NCBI GenBank assembly: GCA_958452935.1 | Contig: CAUDVX010000008.1 | Coordinates: 1 to 62,636, forward strand | DNA from: an uncultured Collinsella sp. | Lineage (GTDB): Bacteria; Actinomycetota; Coriobacteriia; Coriobacteriales; Coriobacteriaceae | DNA: 62,636 nt | Reading direction: 5' to 3' | In this document: positions 1-7,842 of the stretch, one piece after another | Layout of the letters: every line of letters starts with the position of its first letter | How positions within the stretch are numbered: the stretch's first letter is position 1 | Notes under the pieces: generated by a model | Seen by the model: the letters and a program-made list of their open reading frames with translations, nothing else | The model's database searches: none | What the model was told of the DNA's origin: nothing | Translations under genes and position numbers: made by a program

Positions 1-754
1 CATAGTCGCCGCGGTTGAAGGCCTCAAGGTCAAAGTGCTCCTCGACCGGCTCGGCAGCCCAGACGCGCAGCTTGTTGACAGTCTCGCCGGCATAGCCCAC
101 GACGGGGATGTCATAAGGGACGGCCAGGATGTCCTGCGTGTCCACCGTGCGGTAGAACGTGCGACCGTTCTCCTCAAAGCCCTCAACGTGACCACCAAAC
201 TTGATGGTTACGGCCTTGTCCTGACGGCGGACCTCCCAGGGATAGCCGTGGGTAAGCCACTCGTCGGTGGCCTCGACCTGGCTGCCGTTGACGATCTCCT
301 GCTTAAACAGGCCGTAGCGGTAGCGCATACCGTTGCCGTAGCCGGCAATGCCCTCGGCTGCCATCGAATCCAAAAAGCATGCGGCAAGACGGCCCAGGCC
401 ACCGTTGCCCAGCGCCGGATCGGGCTCCTGGTTTTCGATGACGGACAGGTCGAAACCCATGTCGTCGAGTGCCTCGGCGACCATGTCGCGCACGCCAAAG
501 TTGAGCAGATAGTTGTCGAGCAGGCGGCCGATCAAAAACTCGATCGAGAAGTAGTACACGCGCTTCTTGCCCTCGGCGGTGACGTGGGCGTCACTCTTGG
601 TGGCAACGGTGCGTGCCTTCTCGGCCACGAGCTTGGCCAGGGCGTTAAAGCGGTCGAGGTCGCTGGCGGCCTCGACGCTCTTGCCACTGATGCTCATGAC
701 AGCATCGCGATAGAGCTCGGTAAACTCCTGCTTGTTGTCGAAGATCTTATTCAT
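1..754 (-). CDS. glgP: Glycogen phosphorylase, N-terminal part (cut by window edge)
   Basis: Releases glucose-1-phosphate from glycogen or maltodextrin in the cytoplasm. Only about the first 251 codons are inside the window; the gene continues past base 1. The translation begins MNKIFDNKQEFTELYRDAV and contains hallmarks of the GT35 phosphorylase N-terminus: YFSIEFLIGRLLDNYLLN, then ALGNGGLGRLAACFLDS, then GYGNGMRYRYGLFKQEI. The start is the ATG complement at 752-754, preceded by an AAAGGAAC ribosome site on the minus strand. It lies 95 bases downstream of glgB on the same strand, so the two probably form a glycogen operon. The family call is firm; substrate preference (glycogen or maltodextrin) cannot be read from this part. 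Confidence 0.9.
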   Translation of the reverse strand, partial: MNKIFDNKQEFTELYRDAVMSISGKSVEAASDLDRFNALAKLVAEKARTVATKSDAHVTAEGKKRVYYFSIEFLIGRLLDNYLLNFGVRDMVAEALDDMGFDLSVIENQEPDPALGNGGLGRLAACFLDSMAAEGIAGYGNGMRYRYGLFKQEIVNGSQVEATDEWLTHGYPWEVRRQDKAVTIKFGGHVEGFEENGRTFYRTVDTQDILAVPYDIPVVGYAGETVNKLRVWAAEPVEEHFDLEAFNRGDY

Positions 755-848
755 ACGTTCCTTTCCCCCGGGGATGTTTCTCCCGGAACGGTTTTGACTT
801 GTATCCTACGCCCCCGCGGGGCGGGTGATTACAGCTGTAACGGCTTTG

Positions 849-3107
849 TTACGCATCCTTGCCAGATGCTTTAACAGCGCCTGCCTTAGCCTTGGGAGCA
901 GCCTTTTTATTGGTTGCCTTTTTGGCCTTGGGCTTAGCCGTAGCCTTGGCAGCGGGCTTGGCGGTCTTCGCCTTGGCCGGAGCCTTCTTAGCAGCCGCGG
1001 CCTTGGGCTTCACCGAGGACGTGCGCTTACGCGCCGCCTTCTTGGGCTTCTCGACCACCGGCGGCTTGTAGCTGCTGGGACCGCGGCGTTTGAGCACCAC
1101 GCCTGCCAGGCCGGGCACCTTCATCTCGATGGAGTCCATCTGCCCGTTCCAGGGATAGGGCTCGCTCGAGCAGGTGTAGGGTTCCTCGCCGGCGTATCCG
1201 CTGCCGCCAAACTCGGGACGGTCGGAATCGAAGATGACCTCCCAATCGCCCTCGCGTGGCACGCCCACGCGGAAACTCTCATAGCTCGCCGGGTCAAAGT
1301 TGATCAGGATCACCAGGTCGTCATCGACGTCCTCGCCCTGACGGACAAAGCTCACGATGGACTGCTTGGAGTTGTCCGCGTCGATCCAGGTAAAGCCATC
1401 GTCGGTGTAGCCGCGCTCGTACAGGGCGGGCTCGGCGGTATACAGGTGGTTAAGCGCCTTGATAAACGCCTGATGATGACGGTGGGTCTCGTACTCCTCG
1501 GTCAAGAACCACTGAATGGACTCGTAGTAGCGCCATTCAATAAACTGGCCGATCTCGTTGCCCATAAAGTTGAGCTTGGCACCGGGGTGCGTCATCTGGT
1601 AGAAGGCCAGCGTGCGCAGGCCGGCAAACTGGCGCCACCAGTCACCCGGCATACGGCCGATGAGCGAGCACTTGCCGTGCACGACTTCGTCGTGGCTCAG
1701 CGGACAGATAAAGTTCTCGGTAAAGGCATACATGATGGAGAACGTGAGCAGGCCGTGGTTGCCGGGGCGCCACGGATAATCGGTCTGCATGTAGTGCAGG
1801 GTGTCGTTCATCCAGCCCATGTCCCACTTGTAGTGGAAACCCAGGCCGCCGTCCTGCGGCGGGTAGGTCACGAGCGGCCACGCGGTGGACTCCTCGGCCA
1901 TCATCATCACGTCGGGGTAGTGCGCCTCTACAGCGCAATTAACTTGACGGATAAACGCGCTGGCGTCCAGGTCCTCCTCGGTACCGTACTTGTTGAACTT
2001 CTTTTGGCTGGGATCGTCAATGCCAAAGTTGAGGTACAGCATACTGGACACGCCGTCCATGCGAATGCCGTCCACGTGGAAGTTCTCGAGCCAGTACAGC
2101 ACGTTGGAGACCAGGAAGGAGCGGACCTCGCCGCGGGCGAAGTCAAACTTGTGCGTGCCCCAGTTGGGGTGAATCTCGTGCTCAAACAGCATATGGCCGT
2201 TAAAGGTGGCAAGGCCGTGGGAGTCGGCGCAAAAACCGCCGGGAACCCAGTCCATGATCACGCCGATGCCTGCCTCGTGGCACGCATCGATAAAGTGCAT
2301 GAGCTGCTGCGGGTTGCCGTAGCGCGACGTGGCGGCATAGTAGCCGGTCGTCTGGTAGCCCCAGGAGCCATCGAAGGGATGCTCCATAAGCGGCATGACC
2401 TCGATATGCGTATAGCCCATGTCGCGGACGTAGTCCACGAGCTCCACCGACAGGTCGTCATAGGTGTAGAACTCGCCGCGCTGCGCGGGAAAGGGGTCCA
2501 TGGGGCCGGGGTAGTTGCCGTACTCGTCCGGCTCGCCCTGCGGTGCATCGCCGTGGCGCTTCCACGAGCCAATATGAACCTCGTAGATGTTAAGGGGCTG
2601 CGACATGTGGTTATGGCTGGCACGGCGCTTGAGCCATGCAGCATCGTTCCACTGGTAGCCATCGAGGGTCCACAGCACGCTCGCGGTACCCGGAGGGCAC
2701 TCGGCCTTAAAGGCGTACGGATCGGCCTTGTAGAGCTTTTCGCCCTCGTTGGTCTCGATGAGATACTTATAGAGCTGGCCCTGCTCGGCGCCAGGAATAA
2801 AGCCTTCCCAAATAGCGCTCGTATGCATGGGCACCAGCGGGTTGGCTTCCTCATCCCAGTCGTTAAATTCGCCAATGACATGGACACTCTTTACATCGGG
2901 CGCCCAAACGCAAAAGCGCCAGCCGCGCGTACGGTTCTGCGTGTCGGGGTGAGCGCCCATCTTTTCCCAGCTGCGCTCCCACGTGCCGATGCCAAACAGG
3001 TAGACATCGTCCTTGGTGAGCTCCGGTGCGTGCGGGGCGGCTTTGCGGGTAGCAGGCTTTTTAGTTGCTGGCTTTAGCTTTGTATCGCTCACGTTTGATC
3101 CCATCAT
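849..3107 (-). CDS. glgB: 1,4-alpha-glucan branching enzyme with Lys/Ala-rich tail
   Basis: Makes alpha-1,6 branches in glycogen. Counted from a possible upstream TTG at 3152, an N-terminal CBM48-like segment covers about 50-150 and the GH13 barrel about 200-600. The catalytic residues are visible: nucleophile Asp366 in DGIRMDGVS, acid/base Glu420 in MMAEEST, and Asp488 in LSHDEVVHGK. The start is uncertain: ATG codons at 3107 and 3104 are more likely than the TTG, and 3107 is used here (752 residues). The unusual part is the last 70-80 residues, almost only Lys, Ala, Pro and Thr in KPAAKA-like repeats, resembling histone H1 or HU tails. An N-terminal KPATKKPATRK stretch is similar. Just upstream of glgP on the same strand. 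Confidence 0.93.
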   Translation of the reverse strand: MMGSNVSDTKLKPATKKPATRKAAPHAPELTKDDVYLFGIGTWERSWEKMGAHPDTQNRTRGWRFCVWAPDVKSVHVIGEFNDWDEEANPLVPMHTSAIWEGFIPGAEQGQLYKYLIETNEGEKLYKADPYAFKAECPPGTASVLWTLDGYQWNDAAWLKRRASHNHMSQPLNIYEVHIGSWKRHGDAPQGEPDEYGNYPGPMDPFPAQRGEFYTYDDLSVELVDYVRDMGYTHIEVMPLMEHPFDGSWGYQTTGYYAATSRYGNPQQLMHFIDACHEAGIGVIMDWVPGGFCADSHGLATFNGHMLFEHEIHPNWGTHKFDFARGEVRSFLVSNVLYWLENFHVDGIRMDGVSSMLYLNFGIDDPSQKKFNKYGTEEDLDASAFIRQVNCAVEAHYPDVMMMAEESTAWPLVTYPPQDGGLGFHYKWDMGWMNDTLHYMQTDYPWRPGNHGLLTFSIMYAFTENFICPLSHDEVVHGKCSLIGRMPGDWWRQFAGLRTLAFYQMTHPGAKLNFMGNEIGQFIEWRYYESIQWFLTEEYETHRHHQAFIKALNHLYTAEPALYERGYTDDGFTWIDADNSKQSIVSFVRQGEDVDDDLVILINFDPASYESFRVGVPREGDWEVIFDSDRPEFGGSGYAGEEPYTCSSEPYPWNGQMDSIEMKVPGLAGVVLKRRGPSSYKPPVVEKPKKAARKRTSSVKPKAAAAKKAPAKAKTAKPAAKATAKPKAKKATNKKAAPKAKAGAVKASGKDA

Positions 3108-3438
3108 GACGCGGCAGCGTGTTGCCTTGGTGACTAGATGCGAAAGGTCCAAGGCTGCACGAATCGAAGGGACGGCGATAGTTCTATGATTCGTTCCACC
3201 TCGCGTGCTCGGTGGAACTTTCGGCAGAAACTACGATAACACCTGTACGTTAGTTTTATGGACGAAAGCGGATTTGCGAGGGCGTTTAATCGGTAAGCGA
3301 CATGTTTATACCACTGGCAGAATTGCCGTGGTAAAACCCTTGACAGTTTTACCAATTAGGGTTTCAAAACTGATAGGCTTACGTTTAGTAAAACGTTTTT
3401 AGCAGGTTGTTTACCATTTGACATCGAAAGGCTCGTTT
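3108..3438. promoter_or_regulatory. glgB/HAD divergent intergenic region with operator-like palindromes
   Basis: Two palindromes lie just before the plus-strand gene. GGTAAAAC (3330-3337) and GTTTTACC (3346-3353) are perfect 8-bp arms 8 bases apart, and the second arm directly follows a TTGACA (3340-3345) that could be a -35 box. ACGTTT (3381-3386) and AAACGT (3391-3396) form a second inverted repeat, overlapping the palindrome AAAACGTTTT (3390-3399). No good -10 is placed with confidence. The spacing suggests a LacI-type or similar dimeric repressor controlling the HAD gene or the divergent glycogen genes; this is inference. Confidence 0.45.
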
Positions 3439-4128
3439 ATGAACCACATCGCTGCTCCAAGTGTTGCTTTTATTTTCGATTGCGACGGAACTCTGGTTAA
3501 TAGCTCCCCCGTCTGGGGCCATGCGCAGACCGAGTTATTGCGCCGTCATGGCATTGATGTAACGGTCGACGATTTTGCCCAGTTTGAGCATCTTTCGCTG
3601 GAGGACGAGTGCCGGGCCTACCACGACACGTGGAGCATTGGCGCGAATGGTGAGGAGCTGTATCGCGAACTGAGCGAGATTTTGATGGAGGGGTACTCCA
3701 AGGTGCCGCCGCGCGAGGGGCTCCTGGCTTTTTTGGAGCAGGCGCAGGAGGCCGGTATTGCCATGTGCGTTGCCACGTCCACGCCGGCCGAACTGGTGCA
3801 GTCCGCCCTTGCGAGTGCTGGCCTTGATCGCTATATGGAGTTTATTACCACGACGGGCGAGGCGGGGCGCTCCAAGCAGTCCCCCGACGTGTATGAGCTG
3901 GCGTTGCGTCGCCTGGAAGAGCGCCACGGGCACAAGTTTGAGCGCGGGTGGGTGTTTGAGGACGCCGTCTTTGGTCTTAAGAGCTCTGGCACTGCAGGCT
4001 TTAAGCGCGTGGGCATCTATGACCCGCACGGCCGTATGGAGCGCGACGAGGTGTGTGCCAACTGCGACATCTTTATCGACAGCTATGAGGACCTGGACCT
4101 GGCCCGCGTACTTTCGTTTGAGGGATAG
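3439..4128 (+). CDS. HAD-superfamily hydrolase (phosphatase / beta-phosphoglucomutase-like)
   Basis: A 229-residue HAD subfamily I hydrolase. Motif I is FIFDCDGTLVNSSP with nucleophile Asp14 and Asp16. Motif II is the VATSTPAEL region near the middle. Motif IV is the VFEDAVFGLKSSGTAGFKRVG segment, typical of the phosphoglycolate phosphatase / beta-phosphoglucomutase group. The ATG at 3439 is chosen because GAAAGG at 3426-3431 is correctly spaced; an upstream TTG at 3418 overlaps that site. It is followed after 9 bases by thiamine pyrophosphokinase and probably shares its transcript. The substrate is unknown; a sugar phosphate or a thiamine-related phosphate is possible from the context. Confidence 0.85.
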   Translation: MNHIAAPSVAFIFDCDGTLVNSSPVWGHAQTELLRRHGIDVTVDDFAQFEHLSLEDECRAYHDTWSIGANGEELYRELSEILMEGYSKVPPREGLLAFLEQAQEAGIAMCVATSTPAELVQSALASAGLDRYMEFITTTGEAGRSKQSPDVYELALRRLEERHGHKFERGWVFEDAVFGLKSSGTAGFKRVGIYDPHGRMERDEVCANCDIFIDSYEDLDLARVLSFEG

Positions 4129-4137
4129 GCGAGGGCT

Positions 4138-4779
4138 GTGGCTTGCAAAGTATTAGTGGTCTGCGGCTCGCCGGTGGTGTCGAGTGTGGATCTGCTTCGT
4201 CAGCTGGCAGGGGAGTGCGACCACATCGTAGCCGTGGACCGCGGCCTGGACGCCCTGTTGGGCGCTGGCCTGTGCTGCGACGTCTACGTGGGCGACGCCG
4301 ACACCGTTAGCGATGAGGGGCGCGTTCTGGTCGATGCCGCTGAAGCCTTTGAGGTAGAGCGCCACGACCCCTACAAGGACTATACCGATCTGGCTCTGGC
4401 ACTCGATTCCGTCCGTCGTCGCTGGCCGGGTGCCGAAGTGGTTGCGACCTGCGCCACCGGCGGCCGCCCGGACATGGCCCTGTCTGTATTAGGGCTACTG
4501 GCAGGCTATGCGGACGCCCCAGTCTGGATCGAAGAAGACGAAACCACTGCCCGCATCCTGCACAAAGACGAAACCTGGACCATCGAAGGCCACGAGGGCA
4601 GCACCTTCTCCATAATCGCAATAGCCCCCAACACAGAAATAAGCGAACACGGCCTAGAGTGGGAACTGGACCACGCCTCGTTAGCCCTTCTGGCCGACAT
4701 CGGCATCAGCAACATAGTAAGAGGAACGGCCACGATCGAAGTCCACACCGGCACCGCCATCGCCTACCTTTACAAGTAA
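4138..4779 (+). CDS. thiN: Thiamine pyrophosphokinase
   Basis: Transfers pyrophosphate from ATP to thiamine to give thiamine diphosphate. The 213-residue protein shows the family pattern: the N-terminal VAVDRGLDALLGAG segment, VGDADTVS (the GD.DS-type motif), DPYKDYTDLALAL (the D..KD.TD catalytic motif), then CATGGRPDMALSVL. The C-terminal part with EGSTFSIIAI and ELDHASLAL matches the beta-rich thiamine-binding domain. The start is GTG at 4138 behind a GCGAGGG ribosome site. It follows the HAD phosphatase closely, and a large hairpin lies 15 bases after its stop. Confidence 0.9.
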   Translation: MACKVLVVCGSPVVSSVDLLRQLAGECDHIVAVDRGLDALLGAGLCCDVYVGDADTVSDEGRVLVDAAEAFEVERHDPYKDYTDLALALDSVRRRWPGAEVVATCATGGRPDMALSVLGLLAGYADAPVWIEEDETTARILHKDETWTIEGHEGSTFSIIAIAPNTEISEHGLEWELDHASLALLADIGISNIVRGTATIEVHTGTAIAYLYK

Positions 4780-4794
4780 GGTGTCGCGGCATGA

Positions 4795-4875
4795 GGGTTT
4801 TATCGGGACGGGGCTGAATTGACTGATTTTGCCGAAGTCAAAATCAGTCAATTCAGCCCCGTCCCAGGAAAACCC
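4795..4875. repeat. Perfect 27-bp inverted repeat, extended by a 7-bp outer stem
   Basis: Bases 4805-4831 and 4839-4865 are perfect reverse complements around the 7-base loop CCGAAGT. Outside a 3-base mismatch, GGGTTTT (4795-4801) pairs again with AAAACCC (4869-4875). No T-run follows, so this is not a canonical Rho-independent terminator, although so strong a stem after thiN could stop or stabilise RNA. The perfect arms suggest a recently acquired REP- or MITE-like unit. No second copy was seen in this window. Confidence 0.85.
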
Positions 4876-4905
4876 GTAAGTGCGAGATTCAATCCAAAAA
4901 AGTCC

Positions 4906-4934
4906 TTGCATCCCCGAAGATCTTCCCCTATAGT
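4906..4934 (+). promoter_or_regulatory. Promoter of tRNA-Ala
   Basis: TTGCAT (4906-4911) and TATAGT (4929-4934) are separated by exactly 17 bases, 13 bases before the tRNA. The same TTGCAT-17-TATAGT arrangement precedes both other tRNA-Ala genes in the window, which strongly supports it. Confidence 0.85.
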
Positions 4935-4947
4935 ACTACCTCGTCAC

Positions 4948-5023
4948 GGGGGCGTAGCTCAGCTGGGAGAGCGCTTGACTGGCAGTCAAGAGGTCAGGGG
5001 TTCGATTCCCCTCGTCTCCACCA
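4948..5023 (+). tRNA. tRNA-Ala(GGC)
   Basis: A full cloverleaf can be folded. Acceptor GGGGGCG (4948-4954) pairs with CGTCTCC (5013-5019) using G-T wobbles, anticodon stem CTTGA/TCAAG holds loop CTGGCAG with anticodon GGC, and the T-arm is AGGGG-TTCGATT-CCCCT. The CCA end is encoded at 5021-5023, unlike the other two copies at 43.7 and 44.7 kb. Confidence 0.97.
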
Positions 5024-5034
5024 TCGTGAATGTA

Positions 5035-5061
5035 AGGCCACTCGATTGAGTGGCCTTTTTT
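5035..5061 (+). terminator. Terminator of tRNA-Ala
   Basis: AGGCCACTC (5035-5043), loop GATT, GAGTGGCCT (5048-5056), then a T-run to 5061. A perfect Rho-independent terminator 12 bases after the tRNA. Confidence 0.93.
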
Positions 5062-5173
5062 ATTTGCGATATCTTTTGATCCCCATTTGGGGAGAGACTC
5101 CGAATGGGGATGTTCCAAAGTCGCCAGATTGAAACCTGTCCCTAAATACGAGGTTGTGCGCCAGCCTCTTCAT

Positions 5174-6109
5174 CTACTCCAAAAAATTCATAACCAGCGA
5201 GACCATGGACTCTTTTTCTTCAGGTCTCGACTCAGCAATCATGAGCGCGACAGCAACAAGCGTGCTGTCTGCGATCCGTTTGTCTAAGCCGCGAAAAAGC
5301 AGTCCGTTGCGATCTAGATAGTAGAGAAAGAGGCTGCATCCGATTCGCTTGTTTCCATCGAGAAATGAATGGTTTTTGATGATGAGGTACAACAGATTTG
5401 CCGCTTTTTCCTGTACGGATCGATAAAGGTCTTGGCCATCAAACGACTGGTTGATTACCGAGATACTGCTGCGGAAGGACTCATCTTTTTCTACGCCAAA
5501 CAGGTCGCTCGTAAATCGGCTTCGCATTTGGGCTATTAATCTCATACAGAGCTCGTATTCGAGTGTGTATACACCAGTTTGTCCCTTGGGCCGATCAATG
5601 GATTCACGATCGTACTCATCGAGCAGTTTAAAGACATCTATATAGCTCTCAACGATATCGAGTATCTCACGAGAGCCGAGGTCCTCGGGTAGACGTTCGA
5701 TAATCTGAGCGACTGTCCCTAGTTGCTCGAGTCTACGTTCGTTTTCAACGTGTCCTTGAATAATAAACTTGTTGAGCACATTGGTTGCCCAGCGACGGAA
5801 TTCAACACCGCGCTGAGATTTAACGCGGTATCCAATGGACAATATCATGTCTAAGCTGTAATGATCAGTTTGATATCTTTTGCCGTCAGCAGCAGTTGTC
5901 GCAAATTTTGCGACAACTGAATCATCGTCGCTTAATTCCTCTTTTAAAGCGTTGTTGATATGCTTGCCGATTGTTTTGACATCCCTATCAAACAGCGCTG
6001 CCATCTCATTTCGGGTCAGCCATACAGTTTCGCTTCCTTTGTCAATCACAACAGGAATGGTGACCTCTCGGTCGTTGGATTCAAAGAGAACAATCTGATT
6101 TCCATTCAT
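5174..6109 (-). CDS. RhuM-Fic/Doc fusion protein (virulence RhuM family)
   Basis: A 311-residue two-domain protein. Residues 1 to about 190 match the RhuM family, with the VWLTRNEMAALFDRDVKTIGKHI helix-turn-helix-like stretch and LDMILSIGYRVKSQRG. Residues about 190-311 form a Fic/Doc domain with the motif HSFLDGNKR at 247-255, so the catalytic His and the NKR anion-binding residues are intact. Fic/Doc enzymes modify target proteins with AMP or phosphate; Doc of phage P1 is a toxin acting on EF-Tu. The ATG at 6107-6109 is chosen for its GGAG site at 6117-6120; a TTG further upstream lacks one. No antitoxin gene is adjacent. An SOS-box-like palindrome lies about 220 bases upstream. Confidence 0.88.
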   Translation of the reverse strand: MNGNQIVLFESNDREVTIPVVIDKGSETVWLTRNEMAALFDRDVKTIGKHINNALKEELSDDDSVVAKFATTAADGKRYQTDHYSLDMILSIGYRVKSQRGVEFRRWATNVLNKFIIQGHVENERRLEQLGTVAQIIERLPEDLGSREILDIVESYIDVFKLLDEYDRESIDRPKGQTGVYTLEYELCMRLIAQMRSRFTSDLFGVEKDESFRSSISVINQSFDGQDLYRSVQEKAANLLYLIIKNHSFLDGNKRIGCSLFLYYLDRNGLLFRGLDKRIADSTLVAVALMIAESRPEEKESMVSLVMNFLE

Positions 6110-6325
6110 TTTCGCGCTCCACATCAATCCATTGGGCACATGCATGTCCAATTCGATACTCGATTGTCTGCCGAACTTTATGGGTGCCGGCCAGCAGGGG
6201 CGCGTACCTGCCTAAGGGCTCTGAGTGACGGTCGCTGTGAATAAAGCATCCATCTCGCCGAAACGTACCATTGGGGGCCTCCGCACCGGCTCACGTTGCC
6301 CGTATACCTTTGACGCTATTCTATC

Positions 6326-6351
6326 AGATATAGAACGCATGTTCTATATCT
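6326..6351. promoter_or_regulatory. SOS-box-like palindrome upstream of the RhuM-Fic gene
   Basis: AGATATAGAAC (6326-6336) and GTTCTATATCT (6341-6351) are perfect 11-bp arms around GCAT. The core GAAC-GCAT-GTTC (6333-6344) fits the LexA box known from Bacillus and Actinobacteria (GAAC, four bases, GTTC). It lies upstream of the RhuM-Fic gene and about 900 bases before the capsule antiterminator gene. LexA control is inference. Confidence 0.55.
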
Positions 6352-6995
6352 ATTCCCCTCTATTTTCCGAGAGCCTCGTACTGGGAGACGGAATCGTCAA
6401 CCTCGCCCGATAAACCTTACGCCCACATCTAGCTGCATCCCAAAAGTTGCCCAACAATCTGCCTCAAAATGCATTGACTCTGTAGCCAGGCGTGTCTATT
6501 GTGCAATGAGCATCTTCGCAATGCGACACCCGCGCCCACCTCGCAAAAAGTTGCGCAATTACCTTCCCGGTTTTGTACAAAGTTTGTTAGCCAAAGATAA
6601 TAGTTTGAGCAATTCACGCCGCCAGCAATACAACTCGGGCAGTGATCGTCAGCCCACACACCCCCATAAACCTGCGGCAATGCGTGCAAGGCAGCGCGAT
6701 ATCCCCCATAACCACGGCAAATAAACAATATGTTGCTCAACACGCCCCAAAACGTATGGGCCACCTGCTGTGCTAGGATAGCTAACGTTACATGGGTTCA
6801 ACTGTGCTCACGGCTCCAGCAAGCCGCAAAGCACAGGGTCGATCGGCATCCGGCCGTAACGGCGGTGCCAGAAAAACCACGAGCTCCAATAGCGTCGTCG
6901 TGCATATCGCATCGAATGACTTTGTTCTTGTCTATTTGCAGTTTTTCATTCGATTCGACATTTCATGACAAATCGCAGCAGTCCTGCAGCTGTTT

Positions 6996-7037
6996 GCGTG
7001 CGGTCCAGTTTTGTTCCCGCTTGACTGGGCCGCACGC
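6996..7037 (+). promoter_or_regulatory. Leader hairpin 1 of the capsule locus
   Basis: GCGTGCGGTCCAGT (6996-7009) pairs with ACTGGGCCGCACGC (7024-7037) over 14 positions with one T-G wobble, around a 14-base loop. No T-run follows directly; TCTTTTTG comes about 20 bases later. It is a candidate RNA element for the antiterminator or a pause/terminator element. Confidence 0.6.
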
Positions 7038-7142
7038 AGCCAGCTGGGGACGCGGTCTTTTTGCGATACACGTCCGCGTCTCTAGCCACTGCACTCATAC
7101 ATACCGTTCACGGTGGGGCAGAGCCACGTGCTTGTCTAACTG

Positions 7143-7215
7143 GGCTCAGGGTTTGAATATGGAGCGCCTTCGCGCACAAGCGCCCTGGCGAAGCCATACC
7201 CAAACCCTGTGAGCC
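7143..7215 (+). promoter_or_regulatory. Leader hairpin 2 directly before the antiterminator gene
   Basis: GGCTCAGGGTTTG (7143-7155) pairs with CAAACCCTGTGAGCC (7201-7215), leaving a 2-base bulge. Inside, CTTCGC and GCGAAG form a smaller stem. The bulged stem lies about 30 bases before the NusG-paralogue start. LoaP-type antiterminators are known to need a bulged RNA hairpin in the leader of their operon; matching this hairpin to that role is inference. Confidence 0.55.
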
Positions 7216-7244
7216 ACACGTAAGACAGCAAGGGGGTGGTGCTC

Positions 7245-7790
7245 GTGTGGTATGTGATCCAGGTCATTAACGGTCGCGAAGACGTAATGCGCGAGCGCAT
7301 TGAGCATATGGTGCCGGCTGGTGCCATACAGGAGCTCTTTTATCCCCAATTTCAAACCGAGATTAAGGTACACGGCGAATGGGTCAATACGACCAAGCCG
7401 CTCTTTCCCGGTTATCTTATCTGCGATACGGCAGATCCCCGCACCGTGCAACAGTATCTGCTGCGCATGGACGACTTTGCCCGGGTGCTTTCCCAGGACG
7501 GTCAGTTTGTGCCGTTGGCAAAAGAAGAGGTCCAGCTTATTGGCAGCTTTACTCATGCGGGAGACCGCGTAGTGCCCATGAGCGAGGCCCTAAAAGACGG
7601 CGACCGGGTCGTAGTTACGGCAGGTCCGCTGCTGGGTCACGAAGGCCTTATCAAAACCATTAACAGACGCAAGAGCACTGCTTATTTGGAGCTCGACCTG
7701 TGCGGCCGACGCGTAACCACCCGCGTTGGCCTCGCAGTGCTTTCAAAAGAGCAGCGCGTCATGCGCAATCTCAGAATAGCGATCGCCTAG
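7245..7790 (+). CDS. loaP: NusG-paralogue transcription antiterminator (LoaP/UpxY type)
   Basis: A 181-residue protein with an N-terminal NGN domain (WYVIQVINGREDVMRERIE to about residue 100, including the PLFPGYLIC core typical of NusG paralogues) and a C-terminal KOW segment (AGPLLGHEGLIKTINRRKSTAYLEL). Specialised NusG paralogues of this size at the head of long polysaccharide operons reduce termination so that RNA polymerase reaches the distal genes. The GTG at 7245 is preferred because the AAGGGGG site (7230-7236) is correctly spaced; GTG at 7236 would overlap it. The gene is first in the capsule locus, behind two strong leader hairpins. It could also be a UpxY-like factor; the general role is well supported. 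Confidence 0.85.
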   Translation: MWYVIQVINGREDVMRERIEHMVPAGAIQELFYPQFQTEIKVHGEWVNTTKPLFPGYLICDTADPRTVQQYLLRMDDFARVLSQDGQFVPLAKEEVQLIGSFTHAGDRVVPMSEALKDGDRVVVTAGPLLGHEGLIKTINRRKSTAYLELDLCGRRVTTRVGLAVLSKEQRVMRNLRIAIA

Positions 7791-7842
7791 CTGCAGGCGT
7801 GAGCTAGGTAAGAAAGAGAGGCCCTTCGGGTCGGGGGATGTA

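Larger units (their letters stand above)
6352..7244 (+). other. Long non-coding leader before the capsule locus
   Basis: Nearly 900 bases with no convincing gene; possible reading frames have poor ribosome sites and unnatural composition. A promoter could lie near GCTAGGAT (about 6773-6780), but no confident -35 pairs with it. The last 250 bases hold two strong hairpins, listed separately, and lead directly into the antiterminator gene. I read the right part as the untranslated leader of the capsule transcript. Confidence 0.5.

Noticed and set aside
825..3077. A 750-codon open frame on the plus strand opposite glgB
   Set aside because: It is the antisense shadow of glgB; GC-rich genes open the opposite frames. 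Composition is unnatural and glgB is unmistakable.
6429..6764. A 111-codon minus-strand frame in the leader region
   Set aside because: Cys- and His-rich random-looking sequence, no ribosome site, no family resemblance.
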